From assembly GCA_945860425.1 (NCBI GenBank), contig CAMAQU010000043.1, positions 1-10,423 of the forward strand: a DNA stretch of 10,423 nucleotides. Reading direction: 5' to 3'. The translations under genes and the position numbers were made by a program. Below, in pieces: positions 1-6,583 of this stretch. Origin of the DNA: Sphingomonas paucimobilis (GTDB lineage: Bacteria > Pseudomonadota > Alphaproteobacteria > Sphingomonadales > Sphingomonadaceae). The first letter of the stretch is position 1; each line of letters starts with the position of its first letter. The notes beneath the pieces are model-generated. The model did not search any database and was not told the origin of the DNA. It saw only the letters and a program-made list of their open reading frames with translations.

Positions 1-453
1 AGCGTCTCCGCCAGTGACGCCGATCTGGAACAAGATTTGGCCCCCTTTGCCGCGCTCAAAGATGCGCCAATGGGCATGACCGGGCATATTGTCTTTCCCG
101 CCTGGGATAAGGATCGGTGCGCGACCATGTCCCCCACCATCATCACTGAGATTATCCGCGGCAAAATTGGCTTTACCGGCCTCTTGATGAGCGACGACCT
201 CGACATGAAGGCCCTGAAAGGCGACGTGCCGCAGCGCGCGGCCGATTGTGTGGCGGCAGGGTGCGATGTTGCGCTCAATTGCTGGGGGCGGTTTGACGAA
301 ATGGTCGCCATTGCCAATCTGCTTCCTGAAATCACGCCCGGCGCGCGGGTGCGGCTCGACGCTGCTATGGCGAGATGCACACCGGTAAATCGCCCCGATC
401 GCATTGCCGAACTTATGGCAAAGCGCGACGCGCTCTTGGCGCTGGCGGGATAG
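1..453 (+). CDS. nagZ: beta-N-acetylhexosaminidase NagZ, C-terminal part (5' end outside window)
   Basis: This is the last 150 codons of a glycoside hydrolase family 3 protein; the frame is open from base 1, so the gene begins upstream. NagZ is a cytoplasmic enzyme that removes N-acetylglucosamine from anhydro-muropeptides during peptidoglycan recycling. Seen in the sequence: a HIVFPAWD segment followed by ATMSP, matching the family pattern H(I/V)xxPAxD...ATxS, then GFTGLLMSDDLDM. The first Asp after the Ser (codon 193-195) is the expected catalytic nucleophile, by comparison with SDDLSM in characterised NagZ. The catalytic His loop (KHFPGHG..DSH) would lie upstream of the window. The stop (TAG 451-453) is 7 bp before scpA, which suggests co-transcription. 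The position before scpAB is common in alphaproteobacteria, where argS and a SPOR-domain gene often lie further upstream; that part is inferred. Confidence 0.9.
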   Translation, partial: SVSASDADLEQDLAPFAALKDAPMGMTGHIVFPAWDKDRCATMSPTIITEIIRGKIGFTGLLMSDDLDMKALKGDVPQRAADCVAAGCDVALNCWGRFDEMVAIANLLPEITPGARVRLDAAMARCTPVNRPDRIAELMAKRDALLALAG

Positions 454-460
454 GATCCGC

Positions 461-1231
461 ATGACGGGCGAACAATTGGTTCTAGACAGCTTTGAGGCGC
501 CCCCGCCCGTTGAGGAAGACCGTCTGACGGTTGATCTGGGCAGCTGGGAAGGTCCGCTTGATCTGCTGCTCACGCTTGCCCGGACGCAAAAGGTCGATTT
601 GCGGGAAATGTCGATCTTGGCGCTGGTCGATCAATATCTGGCCTATATTAACGACGCCCGCACCCTCAAGCTGGAGATTGCGGCCGATTATCTCGTGATG
701 GCGGCTTGGCTTGCTTATCTCAAATCCGGGCTACTCTTGCCCAAAGACCCGGAAATTGAACCCAGCCCCGAAGAACTGGCCCTGCGCCTGCAATTGCGGC
801 TGGAACGGCTCAATGCGATGCGCGAAGCGGGTGCACGGCTGATGGCGCGGGATCGACTGGGCCGGGATGTCTTTGCACGCGGCGCGCCAGAGGGTTTGCG
901 CGTTGTCCGCAAAGCGAAATGGGACTCTGGCCTATTTGACCTGATCCAAGCCTATGGCCATATCAAAGCCCGGGCAGAGCCGCCGCTCCATATCGTCCAT
1001 CAACGCAATGTCCTGACGCTGGAAGAGGCAATTGACCGGGTGTCTCGGCTGGTCGGATCGATGGTCGAATGGACGGTTATTCATCGCTTCCTGCCCGAAA
1101 GCGATGATCCGCAATTCCGCAAATCGGCTTTGGCATCAAGCTTTGTAGCAACGCTTGAACTCGCCCGTCAGGGCAAGATCGCGCTGCGCCAAGACGATGC
1201 CTTTGCCCCCTTATATGTGCGGGCCGCATGA
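461..1231 (+). CDS. scpA: segregation and condensation protein A (ScpA, kleisin)
   Basis: ScpA is the kleisin subunit of the bacterial SMC-ScpAB condensin; it bridges the two SMC heads and binds ScpB. At 256 residues it has the usual family length. The N-terminal SMC-neck-binding region contains the hallmark WEGPLDLLL (about residues 29-37), followed by KVDLREMSILALVDQYL. The middle is charged and helical, and the C-terminus (about residues 190-256, ending FAPLYVRAA) fits the winged-helix domain that contacts the SMC head. I chose ATG 461, which lies 7 bp after the nagZ stop. The frame is open back to 404, but that upstream stretch lies inside nagZ and is less likely to be translated. The stop overlaps the scpB start as ATGA (1228-1231), so translational coupling is expected, consistent with two subunits of one complex. 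Confidence 0.95.
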   Translation: MTGEQLVLDSFEAPPPVEEDRLTVDLGSWEGPLDLLLTLARTQKVDLREMSILALVDQYLAYINDARTLKLEIAADYLVMAAWLAYLKSGLLLPKDPEIEPSPEELALRLQLRLERLNAMREAGARLMARDRLGRDVFARGAPEGLRVVRKAKWDSGLFDLIQAYGHIKARAEPPLHIVHQRNVLTLEEAIDRVSRLVGSMVEWTVIHRFLPESDDPQFRKSALASSFVATLELARQGKIALRQDDAFAPLYVRAA

Positions 1232-1857
1232 CAGAGATGATGATCCCCGACCCCACACAGGATGACACCCGCGCCGTGGAGGCGACGCTTTTTGCTGCAT
1301 CTGAGCCGCTGTCGGTGCAAGATATTGCCGCCTATGTCGGGCCGGACGTTGACGTGAAGGCCGCCCTTCAATCGCTTGCGGCGCTCTATGCCAGCCGCGG
1401 CATCAACTTGGTCGACCGCGGCGGCAAATGGCATTTTCAGACAGCAGGCGATCTGGCCCATATTTTGCGGCGCGAACGCGAGGAAAGCCGCAAGCTCAGC
1501 CGCGCCGGAATCGAGACACTGGCGATCATCGCCTATCATGAGCCGGTGAGCCGGGCCGAAATCGAATCGATTCGCGGTGTGCAGATCTCCAAAGGCACGT
1601 TGGATGTTCTGATGGAGGCAGGTTGGGTGCGCCCGGCGGGCCGACGCGAAACGCCGGGTCGGCCGCTGACCTTTGCCACAACGTCTGCGTTCCTGGCCCA
1701 TTTCGGCCTAGAAAACCGCCGAGATCTGCCGGGAATTGAGGATTTGCGGGCCGCCGGACTTTTGGATCCGGTCGATCTGGCCTTTGACGCGCTGGATCTT
1801 CAGGGCGGCGATGATCCAGATACGCCCGACCTAGAAAGCGACGACGAAAGCGCCTAA
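1228..1857 (+). CDS. scpB: segregation and condensation protein B (ScpB)
   Basis: ScpB dimerises through winged-helix domains and binds the central part of ScpA in the SMC condensin. The 209-residue protein has the expected tandem winged-helix organisation. The first begins at VEATLFAASEPLSVQDIA (about residues 12-29). The second contains IAYHEPVSRAEIESIRGVQ and continues through the family-typical VRPAGRRETPGRPLTFATT. The tail (about residues 185-209) is acidic and rich in Asp, and probably disordered. The ATG overlaps the scpA stop by four bases, and I see no separate Shine-Dalgarno, so expression probably depends on translation of scpA. A 59-bp gap without an obvious hairpin separates the stop from tatA, so read-through into the tat genes is plausible but not shown. 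Confidence 0.95.
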   Translation: MTEMMIPDPTQDDTRAVEATLFAASEPLSVQDIAAYVGPDVDVKAALQSLAALYASRGINLVDRGGKWHFQTAGDLAHILRREREESRKLSRAGIETLAIIAYHEPVSRAEIESIRGVQISKGTLDVLMEAGWVRPAGRRETPGRPLTFATTSAFLAHFGLENRRDLPGIEDLRAAGLLDPVDLAFDALDLQGGDDPDTPDLESDDESA

Positions 1858-1906
1858 GTTAGTTTCATCAAGCCCCCTGCCCCGGCTGGGTCGTGCTTGC
1901 CCCAAT

Positions 1907-1910
1907 GGAG
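1907..1910 (+). promoter_or_regulatory. Shine-Dalgarno of tatA
   Basis: GGAG lies six bases before ATG 1917. This decides the tatA start: two other in-frame candidates, GTG 1893 and ATG 1905, lack such a site and would add residues in front of the usual short periplasmic N-terminus of TatA. Confidence 0.6.
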
Positions 1911-1916
1911 ATTTTT

Positions 1917-2138
1917 ATGGGTAGTTTCAGCATCTGGCATTGGCTGGTCGTCGGCATCCTCATCCTGCTGTTGTTTGGCAAGGGGCGGTTTTCCGACATG
2001 ATGGGCGATGTCGCCAAGGGCATTAAGAGCTTCAAAAAAGGCATGGCCGAAGATGACGCCGCAAAGCCTGCGCCGCGCATCGAAACCGCTGCGCCGACCC
2101 CTGTTGAAGCGGAAAAGCAAACTGACAAGCAGGCCTGA
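1917..2138 (+). CDS. tatA: twin-arginine translocase subunit TatA
   Basis: TatA is the small subunit that assembles into the translocation element of the Tat system, which moves folded proteins across the inner membrane. The 73-residue product starts MGSFSIWHW, followed by one hydrophobic segment (about residues 8-21) ending in the conserved FGKGR hinge. The amphipathic helix (GDVAKGIKSFKKGM) and a charged, Pro/Ala/Glu-rich cytoplasmic tail come next. This order is diagnostic for TatA, and the FKKGM motif separates it from TatB. The start at 1917 is preferred because of a good ribosome binding site; a GTG start at 1893 would give 81 residues. It is followed 8 bp later by tatB, in the usual tatABC order. 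Confidence 0.95.
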   Translation: MGSFSIWHWLVVGILILLLFGKGRFSDMMGDVAKGIKSFKKGMAEDDAAKPAPRIETAAPTPVEAEKQTDKQA

Positions 2139-2146
2139 TTCGGCCC

Positions 2147-2476
2147 ATGTTTGACATTGCGTCCAGCGAGCTGCTTTTGGTTGCCATTGTTGCGCTTGTC
2201 GTGATCGGCCCGAAAGATTTGCCACGCCTCATGCGCGTCGTCGGTCATTGGGTTGGCAAGGCGAAGGGTGTGGCTCGGCAATTCCGGTCTGGCTTTGACG
2301 AAATGGTGCGCGAAGCAGAACTGCGCGAGATGGAAGAAAAATGGCGGGCGGAAAATGAACGCATCATGCGGGAACACCCCGTGATGCCCGCCCCTGCAGA
2401 GGCAGAAAAAACCAACGCGGCGGAGCCTCCGGCTGAAGCTGAACCGCCCATATTGCCCAAAGGCACGCCCTCATGA
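2147..2476 (+). CDS. tatB: twin-arginine translocase subunit TatB
   Basis: TatB works with TatC as the receptor complex for twin-arginine signal peptides. The 109-residue protein begins MFDIASSELLLVAIVALVVIGPKDLP, matching the TatB signature: MFDI start, one membrane helix with an early Glu (E8), then the VIGPKDLP hinge. The amphipathic region (about residues 28-50) leads into a long charged helix with several EMEEKW/EAELRE-type repeats, and then a Pro/Ala/Glu-rich tail. The TatB tail is usually longer than that of TatA, as here. The stop TGA overlaps the tatC ATG as ATGA (2473-2476), suggesting coupled translation and matched TatB:TatC amounts. Confidence 0.95.
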   Translation: MFDIASSELLLVAIVALVVIGPKDLPRLMRVVGHWVGKAKGVARQFRSGFDEMVREAELREMEEKWRAENERIMREHPVMPAPAEAEKTNAAEPPAEAEPPILPKGTPS

Positions 2477-3234
2477 GCGGGATTGATGAAACCCGTATGC
2501 CGCTGATCGAGCATTTGATTGAGCTGCGGCGACGGTTGCTTTGGATATTCGCCGCATTGGCGCTGGCCTTTTTCGGCTGCCTCTATGTTGCGAAAGATAT
2601 TTTTGCCGTACTGGTTCAACCTTTGCTGAAGGCAGGCCAAGGCAAGATTATCTACACCGATATTTTCGAAGCCTTTTTTGTAGAAATCAAAGTTGCATTT
2701 TTTGCAGCCACCATGGTCGCCTTTCCGGTGATCGCGACGCAAATCTGGCGCTTTGTTGCGCCGGGCATGTATGTGAATGAGAAGAGAGCGTTTCTGCCCT
2801 TTCTGATCATGACGCCAATCTTGTTCGCCGCCGGGGCGAGCATGGCCTATTTCGTCGCTATGCCGGTCGCGCTGGAATTTTTGCTCAGCTATTCCGGCAA
2901 TGTCGGTGGGGTAACGCAAGAGGCGTTGCCCGGTGTCGGGAACTATCTGAATTTTGTTACGAAATTTGTCTTTGGCTTTGGCGTTGGCTTTCTCCTGCCC
3001 GTGCTCTTGATGCTGCTGGAACGCGCCGGGCTGGTCACGCGCACCCAATTGAGAGACGGGCGGCGTTACGCGATTGTTGGGGCCTTTGTTGTTGCGGCCG
3101 TTTTGACGCCGCCAGATATTGTCTCGCAGCTGTTGCTCGCTGTACCTTTGTGCGTGCTCTATGAGCTTGCGATCATCGCCATCTGGTTCACCGAGCGGCG
3201 ACGCGCCAAGGAAAATCTGGCCGCCGCTGACTGA
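2473..3234 (+). CDS. tatC: twin-arginine translocase subunit TatC
   Basis: TatC is the polytopic core that recognises the twin-arginine signal peptide. At 253 residues it has the usual length. The N-terminus has the conserved MPLIEHLIELRRRL stretch, part of the signal-binding surface. Six hydrophobic segments can be seen, at roughly residues 22-40, 72-92, 108-130, 163-182, 198-213 and 217-239. The conserved FVAPGMYVNEKR loop places Phe at 94 and Glu at 103, the same numbers as the functionally important F94 and E103 of E. coli TatC. The gene closes the tat operon; its stop is 14 bp from the stop of the oppositely oriented lipoprotein gene, with no visible terminator between them. Confidence 0.97.
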   Translation: MSGIDETRMPLIEHLIELRRRLLWIFAALALAFFGCLYVAKDIFAVLVQPLLKAGQGKIIYTDIFEAFFVEIKVAFFAATMVAFPVIATQIWRFVAPGMYVNEKRAFLPFLIMTPILFAAGASMAYFVAMPVALEFLLSYSGNVGGVTQEALPGVGNYLNFVTKFVFGFGVGFLLPVLLMLLERAGLVTRTQLRDGRRYAIVGAFVVAAVLTPPDIVSQLLLAVPLCVLYELAIIAIWFTERRRAKENLAAAD

Positions 3235-3248
3235 CGCGGGCATTGGGC

Positions 3249-3380
3249 CTATTGCTTAATCGCCTCTTCCCCCGCCTTGCCGGCCGATTCAATGTCACGG
3301 CCAAGGCCTTTGACCGTGTTGCAGCCGCTGATCAGAACGGCCGTTGCGGCGAAAAACAGGATAATTGATCTGCGGACCAT
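3249..3380 (-). CDS. entericidin EcnA/EcnB-type small lipoprotein
   Basis: A 43-codon gene reads leftward from ATG (complement of 3378-3380) to TAG (complement of 3249-3251). The product has a positive start (MVRR), a hydrophobic segment (SIILFFAATAVLI) and a lipobox ISG-C with Cys at residue 20. The mature part begins CNTVKGLGRDIESAGKAGEE. The CNTVxGxGxDIxxxGxxI-like pattern is typical of the entericidin family (EcnA/EcnB), small cell-envelope lipoproteins first described in E. coli as an antidote/toxin pair. In alphaproteobacteria single copies are common and their role is unclear, so toxicity should not be assumed. An AAGGAG ribosome binding site lies seven bases before the start. The gene is tail to tail with tatC and head to head with glnE, 44 bp apart. 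I could not identify its promoter, which must lie at least partly inside the glnE coding sequence if it is further than 44 bp upstream. Confidence 0.85.
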   Translation of the reverse strand: MVRRSIILFFAATAVLISGCNTVKGLGRDIESAGKAGEEAIKQ

Positions 3381-3387
3381 GAGGGGG

Positions 3388-3393
3388 CTCCTT
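3388..3393 (-). promoter_or_regulatory. Shine-Dalgarno of the entericidin-type gene
   Basis: On the minus strand AAGGAG is followed by seven bases and then ATG. It is one of the strongest ribosome binding sites in the window and supports this very short frame as a real gene. Confidence 0.7.
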
Positions 3394-3420
3394 AAAGCTT
3401 TTCTGTTGGGACGATCCGCG

Positions 3421-3426
3421 TAGAAT
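3421..3426 (+). promoter_or_regulatory. possible -10 box of glnE
   Basis: TAGAAT differs from TATAAT at one position. It overlaps the first possible glnE start (ATG 3425) and ends seven bases before the in-frame ATG at 3434. No convincing -35 hexamer is seen at 16-18 bp upstream (the area reads gcttttct). If this is the -10 box, transcription would begin at or next to A3434, giving a leaderless or nearly leaderless mRNA. The assignment rests on a single hexamer. Confidence 0.3.
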
Positions 3427-6112
3427 GACCCTCATGTCTGTCGCCAAGCTGAACGAAGCATTATCCCGCGCCGAACGCCATGCCCCCCATCTGCGCCAAC
3501 TCATGGGGCAGCATATTGCGGTGCGTGATCTTTTGGCGGCAGGAGACCTTAATGCTGCGCTTGCTTTGCCAGACCGGGATTATGATCCTGACATGCCCGT
3601 TGGGCAGGCGCTGCGTCGGGCCAAGGGGCAATTGGCGCTGGCCGTTGCGATTGGCGACCTATCAGGCGTGCTTGATCTAGAAGGCGTGACGCTGGCCTTG
3701 TCCGACTTTGCCGACACCGCGCTCGACCGCGCGATTGCTGCGGCCATTTCGGAATATCAGCCCGGCGCCCCGGCCATCGGCCTTGCCGCGATTGCGCTCG
3801 GCAAACATGGCAGCCGAGAGCTGAACTATTCATCCGACATCGACCCCATATTAATCTTTGATCCTGAAACCCTGCCCTGCCGCGCCCGCGATGAGCCGGT
3901 GGAAGCGGCGGTCCGCATGGGGCGGCGCATTGTGGAACTGATGCAGGCCCGCACCGAACATGGCTATGTGTTCCGCATTGACCTGCGCCTTCGGCCGACA
4001 CCTGAGGTCACCCCAATTGTGATGACGGTGGATGCCGCCATCACCTATTATGAGTCGCAAGCTGTCGCTTGGGAACGGGCGGCCTTCATCCGGGCGCGCG
4101 CCTGTTCGGGCGATCTCAGGCTCGGCCAATATTTCACCCAGGCGCTGCGGCCCTTTGTCTGGCGGCGCGGGCTGGATTTTGGGGCGATCCGGGACATTCG
4201 GGCGATGTCGCACCGCATCCGCGACCATTATGCGCAAGGCCAGCGTTTCGGCCCCGGCTTTGACCTAAAGCGCGGCCGTGGCGGCATAAGAGAATGTGAA
4301 TTTTTTGCCCAAATCCACCAGCTGATCCATGGCGGGCGGGATGCAGATTTGCGGGCGCCCTCAACGATTGCAGCCCTGAACGCGCTGGCAGCCGCAGGCC
4401 ATATCCCGGCAGATACGGCCGAGACCCTATCCCATGCCTATCGCCGCTATCGGGAAATTGAGCATCGGCTGCAAATGGTCGATGATCAACAAACCCATAG
4501 CCTGCCGCGCGATGCAGATGCCCTTGATAATGTGGCGCAGCTCGCCGGGCTGGAGGATGGGCAGGCCTTGCTCGCGGGACTTGCGCCCGACATCGCGGCC
4601 GTTGGCACACTCTATGACAGCCTAGACGGGCCGGAACGCCCCTCCCTCCCAAGCCAAGAGGAAGCGCTGGAAACGGCCTTGCGCGCAGCCGGTTTTGCAG
4701 ACCCCAGCCCTGCCATTCAGCGCATTCAGCATTGGCGCAGCGGCGCGGTGCGGGCGGTGCGCACGCCGGCCGCGCATGAGGCTTTGGAGGCGGTTCTGCC
4801 GCAGCTGATCGAGGGGCTGGGCCATGCGCCAGACCCGCTGACCGCGATCAACCAGTTTTCAACAATCGTGGAGCGCCTGCCCAGCGCGATTAATCTTTTC
4901 CGCCTGCTCGAAGCGCGGCCCGCTTTGCTCGCCATGCTGGCCGATATCCTGTGTCACGCCCCCACATTGGCCGAACAATTGGGCCAGCGCCCGGCAATGC
5001 TCGATCGCTTGATTGATGCCTCTGCCTTTGACCCGCCGGGCAGCGTTGATGACATTTGCGGCCTGTTGTTCGGCGGAGAAACGCTGGAAGACACGCTGGA
5101 TCATGTCCGCCGCCTTGTCGGGGAAATGCGCTTTGCACTCGGCGTGCAGCTTGTTGGTGGGGCGCAAGATGCGCTCCATGTAGCGGGCGGCTATGCCCGC
5201 ATTGCCGAAGCTGCAATCTGCGTGATTGCTGACGCCACCATTGCCGAATTTGAAAAGACACATGGCCGTGTGCCGGGGGGCGAACTGGTTATCCTCGCTT
5301 TGGGCCGCATGGGCGGTGCAGAATTGACCCACGCATCTGACCTAGACCTGATTTACCTGTTTACAGGCGATTTCTCCGCCACATCGGACGGTGCAAAGCC
5401 TTTAGGTGCGGTGCATTATTTCAATCGGCTAAGCCAGCGCGTGACCAATGGCTTGTCCGTTCCGACAGCCGCAGGTGCGCTTTACGATGTGGATACGCGC
5501 CTGCGCCCTTCTGGCAATGATGGGCCGCTTGCCATCTCGCTTGAAAGTTTTGCCAGATACCAGAGGGAAAATGCCTGGACTTGGGAACATATGGCGCTGA
5601 CCCGGGCCCGGCCCGTTTATGGATCGCCCACCGCCCAAGCAGCGGCGCAGACCATTATCACCTCTGTTCTGACCGCCCCACGAGACCGAGCGCAGATGAT
5701 CACCGATGCGGCTAAGATGCGCAGCGATATGGCAGCGCATAAGCCGCCTTTAGGGCCATTGGATGTCAAGCTGGCATCGGGCGGGCTGGTGGATCTGGAG
5801 TTTCTGACCCATGTTCTCCAGCTGGCGCATGGTAAGGGCCTGACCCCGTCGCTGGGCACAGCGATTGCGCAGCTTGTGGCAGAAGGCCTGTTGCCCAGCG
5901 AGATGCAGCAGGCCCATGCCTTGCTGACGCGCACCTTGGTTGCGGTGCGCCTGATGGCCCCTAGCCTGCAACTGCCAAGCGCCGTCACCCAGCCCGTTAT
6001 TGCCCAGGCCTGCGGCACACAGAATTGGCCAGACCTGCTTGCGCAGCTGGAAACTGTGCGGCAGAGCGTGGCGCGAGAGTGGGGATCCGTGATCGCCATA
6101 AAAGGACAATGA
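3425..6112 (+). CDS. glnE: bifunctional glutamine synthetase adenylyltransferase / adenylyl-removing enzyme GlnE
   Basis: GlnE switches glutamine synthetase off by AMP addition and on by phosphorolytic removal, under control of PII signal proteins. The 895-residue protein has the two nucleotidyltransferase domains of the family. The N-terminal deadenylylase domain has LGKHGSRELNYSSDIDPIL, with the metal-binding pair D138/D140. The C-terminal adenylylase domain has LGRMGGAELTHASDLDLIY, with D639/D641. Each is followed by a regulatory helical region; the linker runs roughly from residue 310 to 600. It is slightly shorter than E. coli GlnE (946 residues), with no sign of a missing domain. ATG 3425 and ATG 3434 are both possible starts; neither has a Shine-Dalgarno, and a -10-like box overlapping the first favours 3434. 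The stop is one base before the bcp start, so the two are probably co-transcribed. Confidence 0.97.
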   Translation: MTLMSVAKLNEALSRAERHAPHLRQLMGQHIAVRDLLAAGDLNAALALPDRDYDPDMPVGQALRRAKGQLALAVAIGDLSGVLDLEGVTLALSDFADTALDRAIAAAISEYQPGAPAIGLAAIALGKHGSRELNYSSDIDPILIFDPETLPCRARDEPVEAAVRMGRRIVELMQARTEHGYVFRIDLRLRPTPEVTPIVMTVDAAITYYESQAVAWERAAFIRARACSGDLRLGQYFTQALRPFVWRRGLDFGAIRDIRAMSHRIRDHYAQGQRFGPGFDLKRGRGGIRECEFFAQIHQLIHGGRDADLRAPSTIAALNALAAAGHIPADTAETLSHAYRRYREIEHRLQMVDDQQTHSLPRDADALDNVAQLAGLEDGQALLAGLAPDIAAVGTLYDSLDGPERPSLPSQEEALETALRAAGFADPSPAIQRIQHWRSGAVRAVRTPAAHEALEAVLPQLIEGLGHAPDPLTAINQFSTIVERLPSAINLFRLLEARPALLAMLADILCHAPTLAEQLGQRPAMLDRLIDASAFDPPGSVDDICGLLFGGETLEDTLDHVRRLVGEMRFALGVQLVGGAQDALHVAGGYARIAEAAICVIADATIAEFEKTHGRVPGGELVILALGRMGGAELTHASDLDLIYLFTGDFSATSDGAKPLGAVHYFNRLSQRVTNGLSVPTAAGALYDVDTRLRPSGNDGPLAISLESFARYQRENAWTWEHMALTRARPVYGSPTAQAAAQTIITSVLTAPRDRAQMITDAAKMRSDMAAHKPPLGPLDVKLASGGLVDLEFLTHVLQLAHGKGLTPSLGTAIAQLVAEGLLPSEMQQAHALLTRTLVAVRLMAPSLQLPSAVTQPVIAQACGTQNWPDLLAQLETVRQSVAREWGSVIAIKGQ
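6101..6106 (+). promoter_or_regulatory. Shine-Dalgarno of bcp
   Basis: AAAGGA lies in the last codons of glnE, seven bases before ATG 6114. It supports that ATG as the bcp start. Confidence 0.55.
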
Positions 6113-6113
6113 C

Positions 6114-6572
6114 ATGTTAAAAGACGGCAGCCCCGCGCCCGATGCGCGTTTTGAAACAGCCGAAGGACCGGCCTCGGTCAAGGACTATGCGGGCCGCAAG
6201 CTGGTGCTGTATTTCTACCCTAAGGACGATACCTCTGGCTGCACGCGCGAGGCGCAGGACTTTACAGCTCTTGCTGGTGAGTTTGCCGCCGCAGGCGCGG
6301 CCATTGTCGGCATTTCAAAGGATAGCGTCGCCAGCCACAAAAAGTTTCAGGCCAAATATGATCTGAACATTGCGCTTGGCAGCGACGCCGAAGGCGGCGT
6401 GTGTGAGGCCTTTGGGACTTGGGTCGAAAAGGCGATGTACGGCCGCAAATATATGGGCATTGAGCGCGCGACCTTTCTCGTCGGCGCCGATGGCACAATC
6501 GCGCGCATCTGGCGCAAGGTGAAGGTGCCCGGCCATGCCGCTGAGGTGCTGGAGGCCGCAAAGGCGCTTTGA
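6114..6572 (+). CDS. bcp: thiol peroxidase, Bcp/PrxQ peroxiredoxin
   Basis: Bcp-type peroxiredoxins reduce hydrogen and organic peroxides with a reactive cysteine that is then recycled by thioredoxin or other thiols. The 152-residue cytosolic protein has the family layout: a GSPAPDARF start, LVLYFYPKDDTSGCTREAQDF with the peroxidatic Cys43 in the P/TxxC pocket, IVGISKDSVASHKKF, and a C-terminal MGIERATFLVGADG. The resolving cysteine of E. coli Bcp, five residues after the peroxidatic one, is replaced here by Gln48. The only other cysteine is C97 (GGVCEAFG), so the enzyme may work as a 1-Cys type or use C97; this is inferred. The gene sits one base after glnE, and its stop lies just before the DUF455 gene, indicating one transcript. 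Confidence 0.95.
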   Translation: MLKDGSPAPDARFETAEGPASVKDYAGRKLVLYFYPKDDTSGCTREAQDFTALAGEFAAAGAAIVGISKDSVASHKKFQAKYDLNIALGSDAEGGVCEAFGTWVEKAMYGRKYMGIERATFLVGADGTIARIWRKVKVPGHAAEVLEAAKAL

Positions 6573-6583
6573 CCCCTGTTCGC

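Noticed and set aside
404..460. N-terminal extension of scpA from an upstream ATG at 404
   Set aside because: It would lie inside nagZ, adds residues not seen in ScpA, and ATG 461 fits the family start and the operon spacing.
1168..1701. 177-codon minus-strand open frame opposite scpA/scpB
   Set aside because: Shadow of scpB with His/Arg/Cys-rich content and no motif.
1858..1904. scpB-tatA gap examined for a terminator or promoter
   Set aside because: Only a four-base AGCC/GGCT pairing and no -10/-35 pair that I trust.
2245..3243. 332-codon open frame on the minus strand opposite tatB and tatC
   Set aside because: It is rich in Gln, Arg, His and Gly with no recognisable domain, and lies fully opposite two clearly identified genes. 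Long antisense frames are expected in GC-rich coding DNA.
3381..3480. search for a promoter of the entericidin-type gene on the minus strand
   Set aside because: TTGGCG followed 17 bp later by TCTACG is too far from a -10 consensus; a GATAAT further upstream has no -35 at a suitable distance. Nothing reportable.
4134..4652. 172-codon minus-strand open frame inside glnE
   Set aside because: Arg/Pro/Ala-rich antisense reading of a complete, well-conserved gene.
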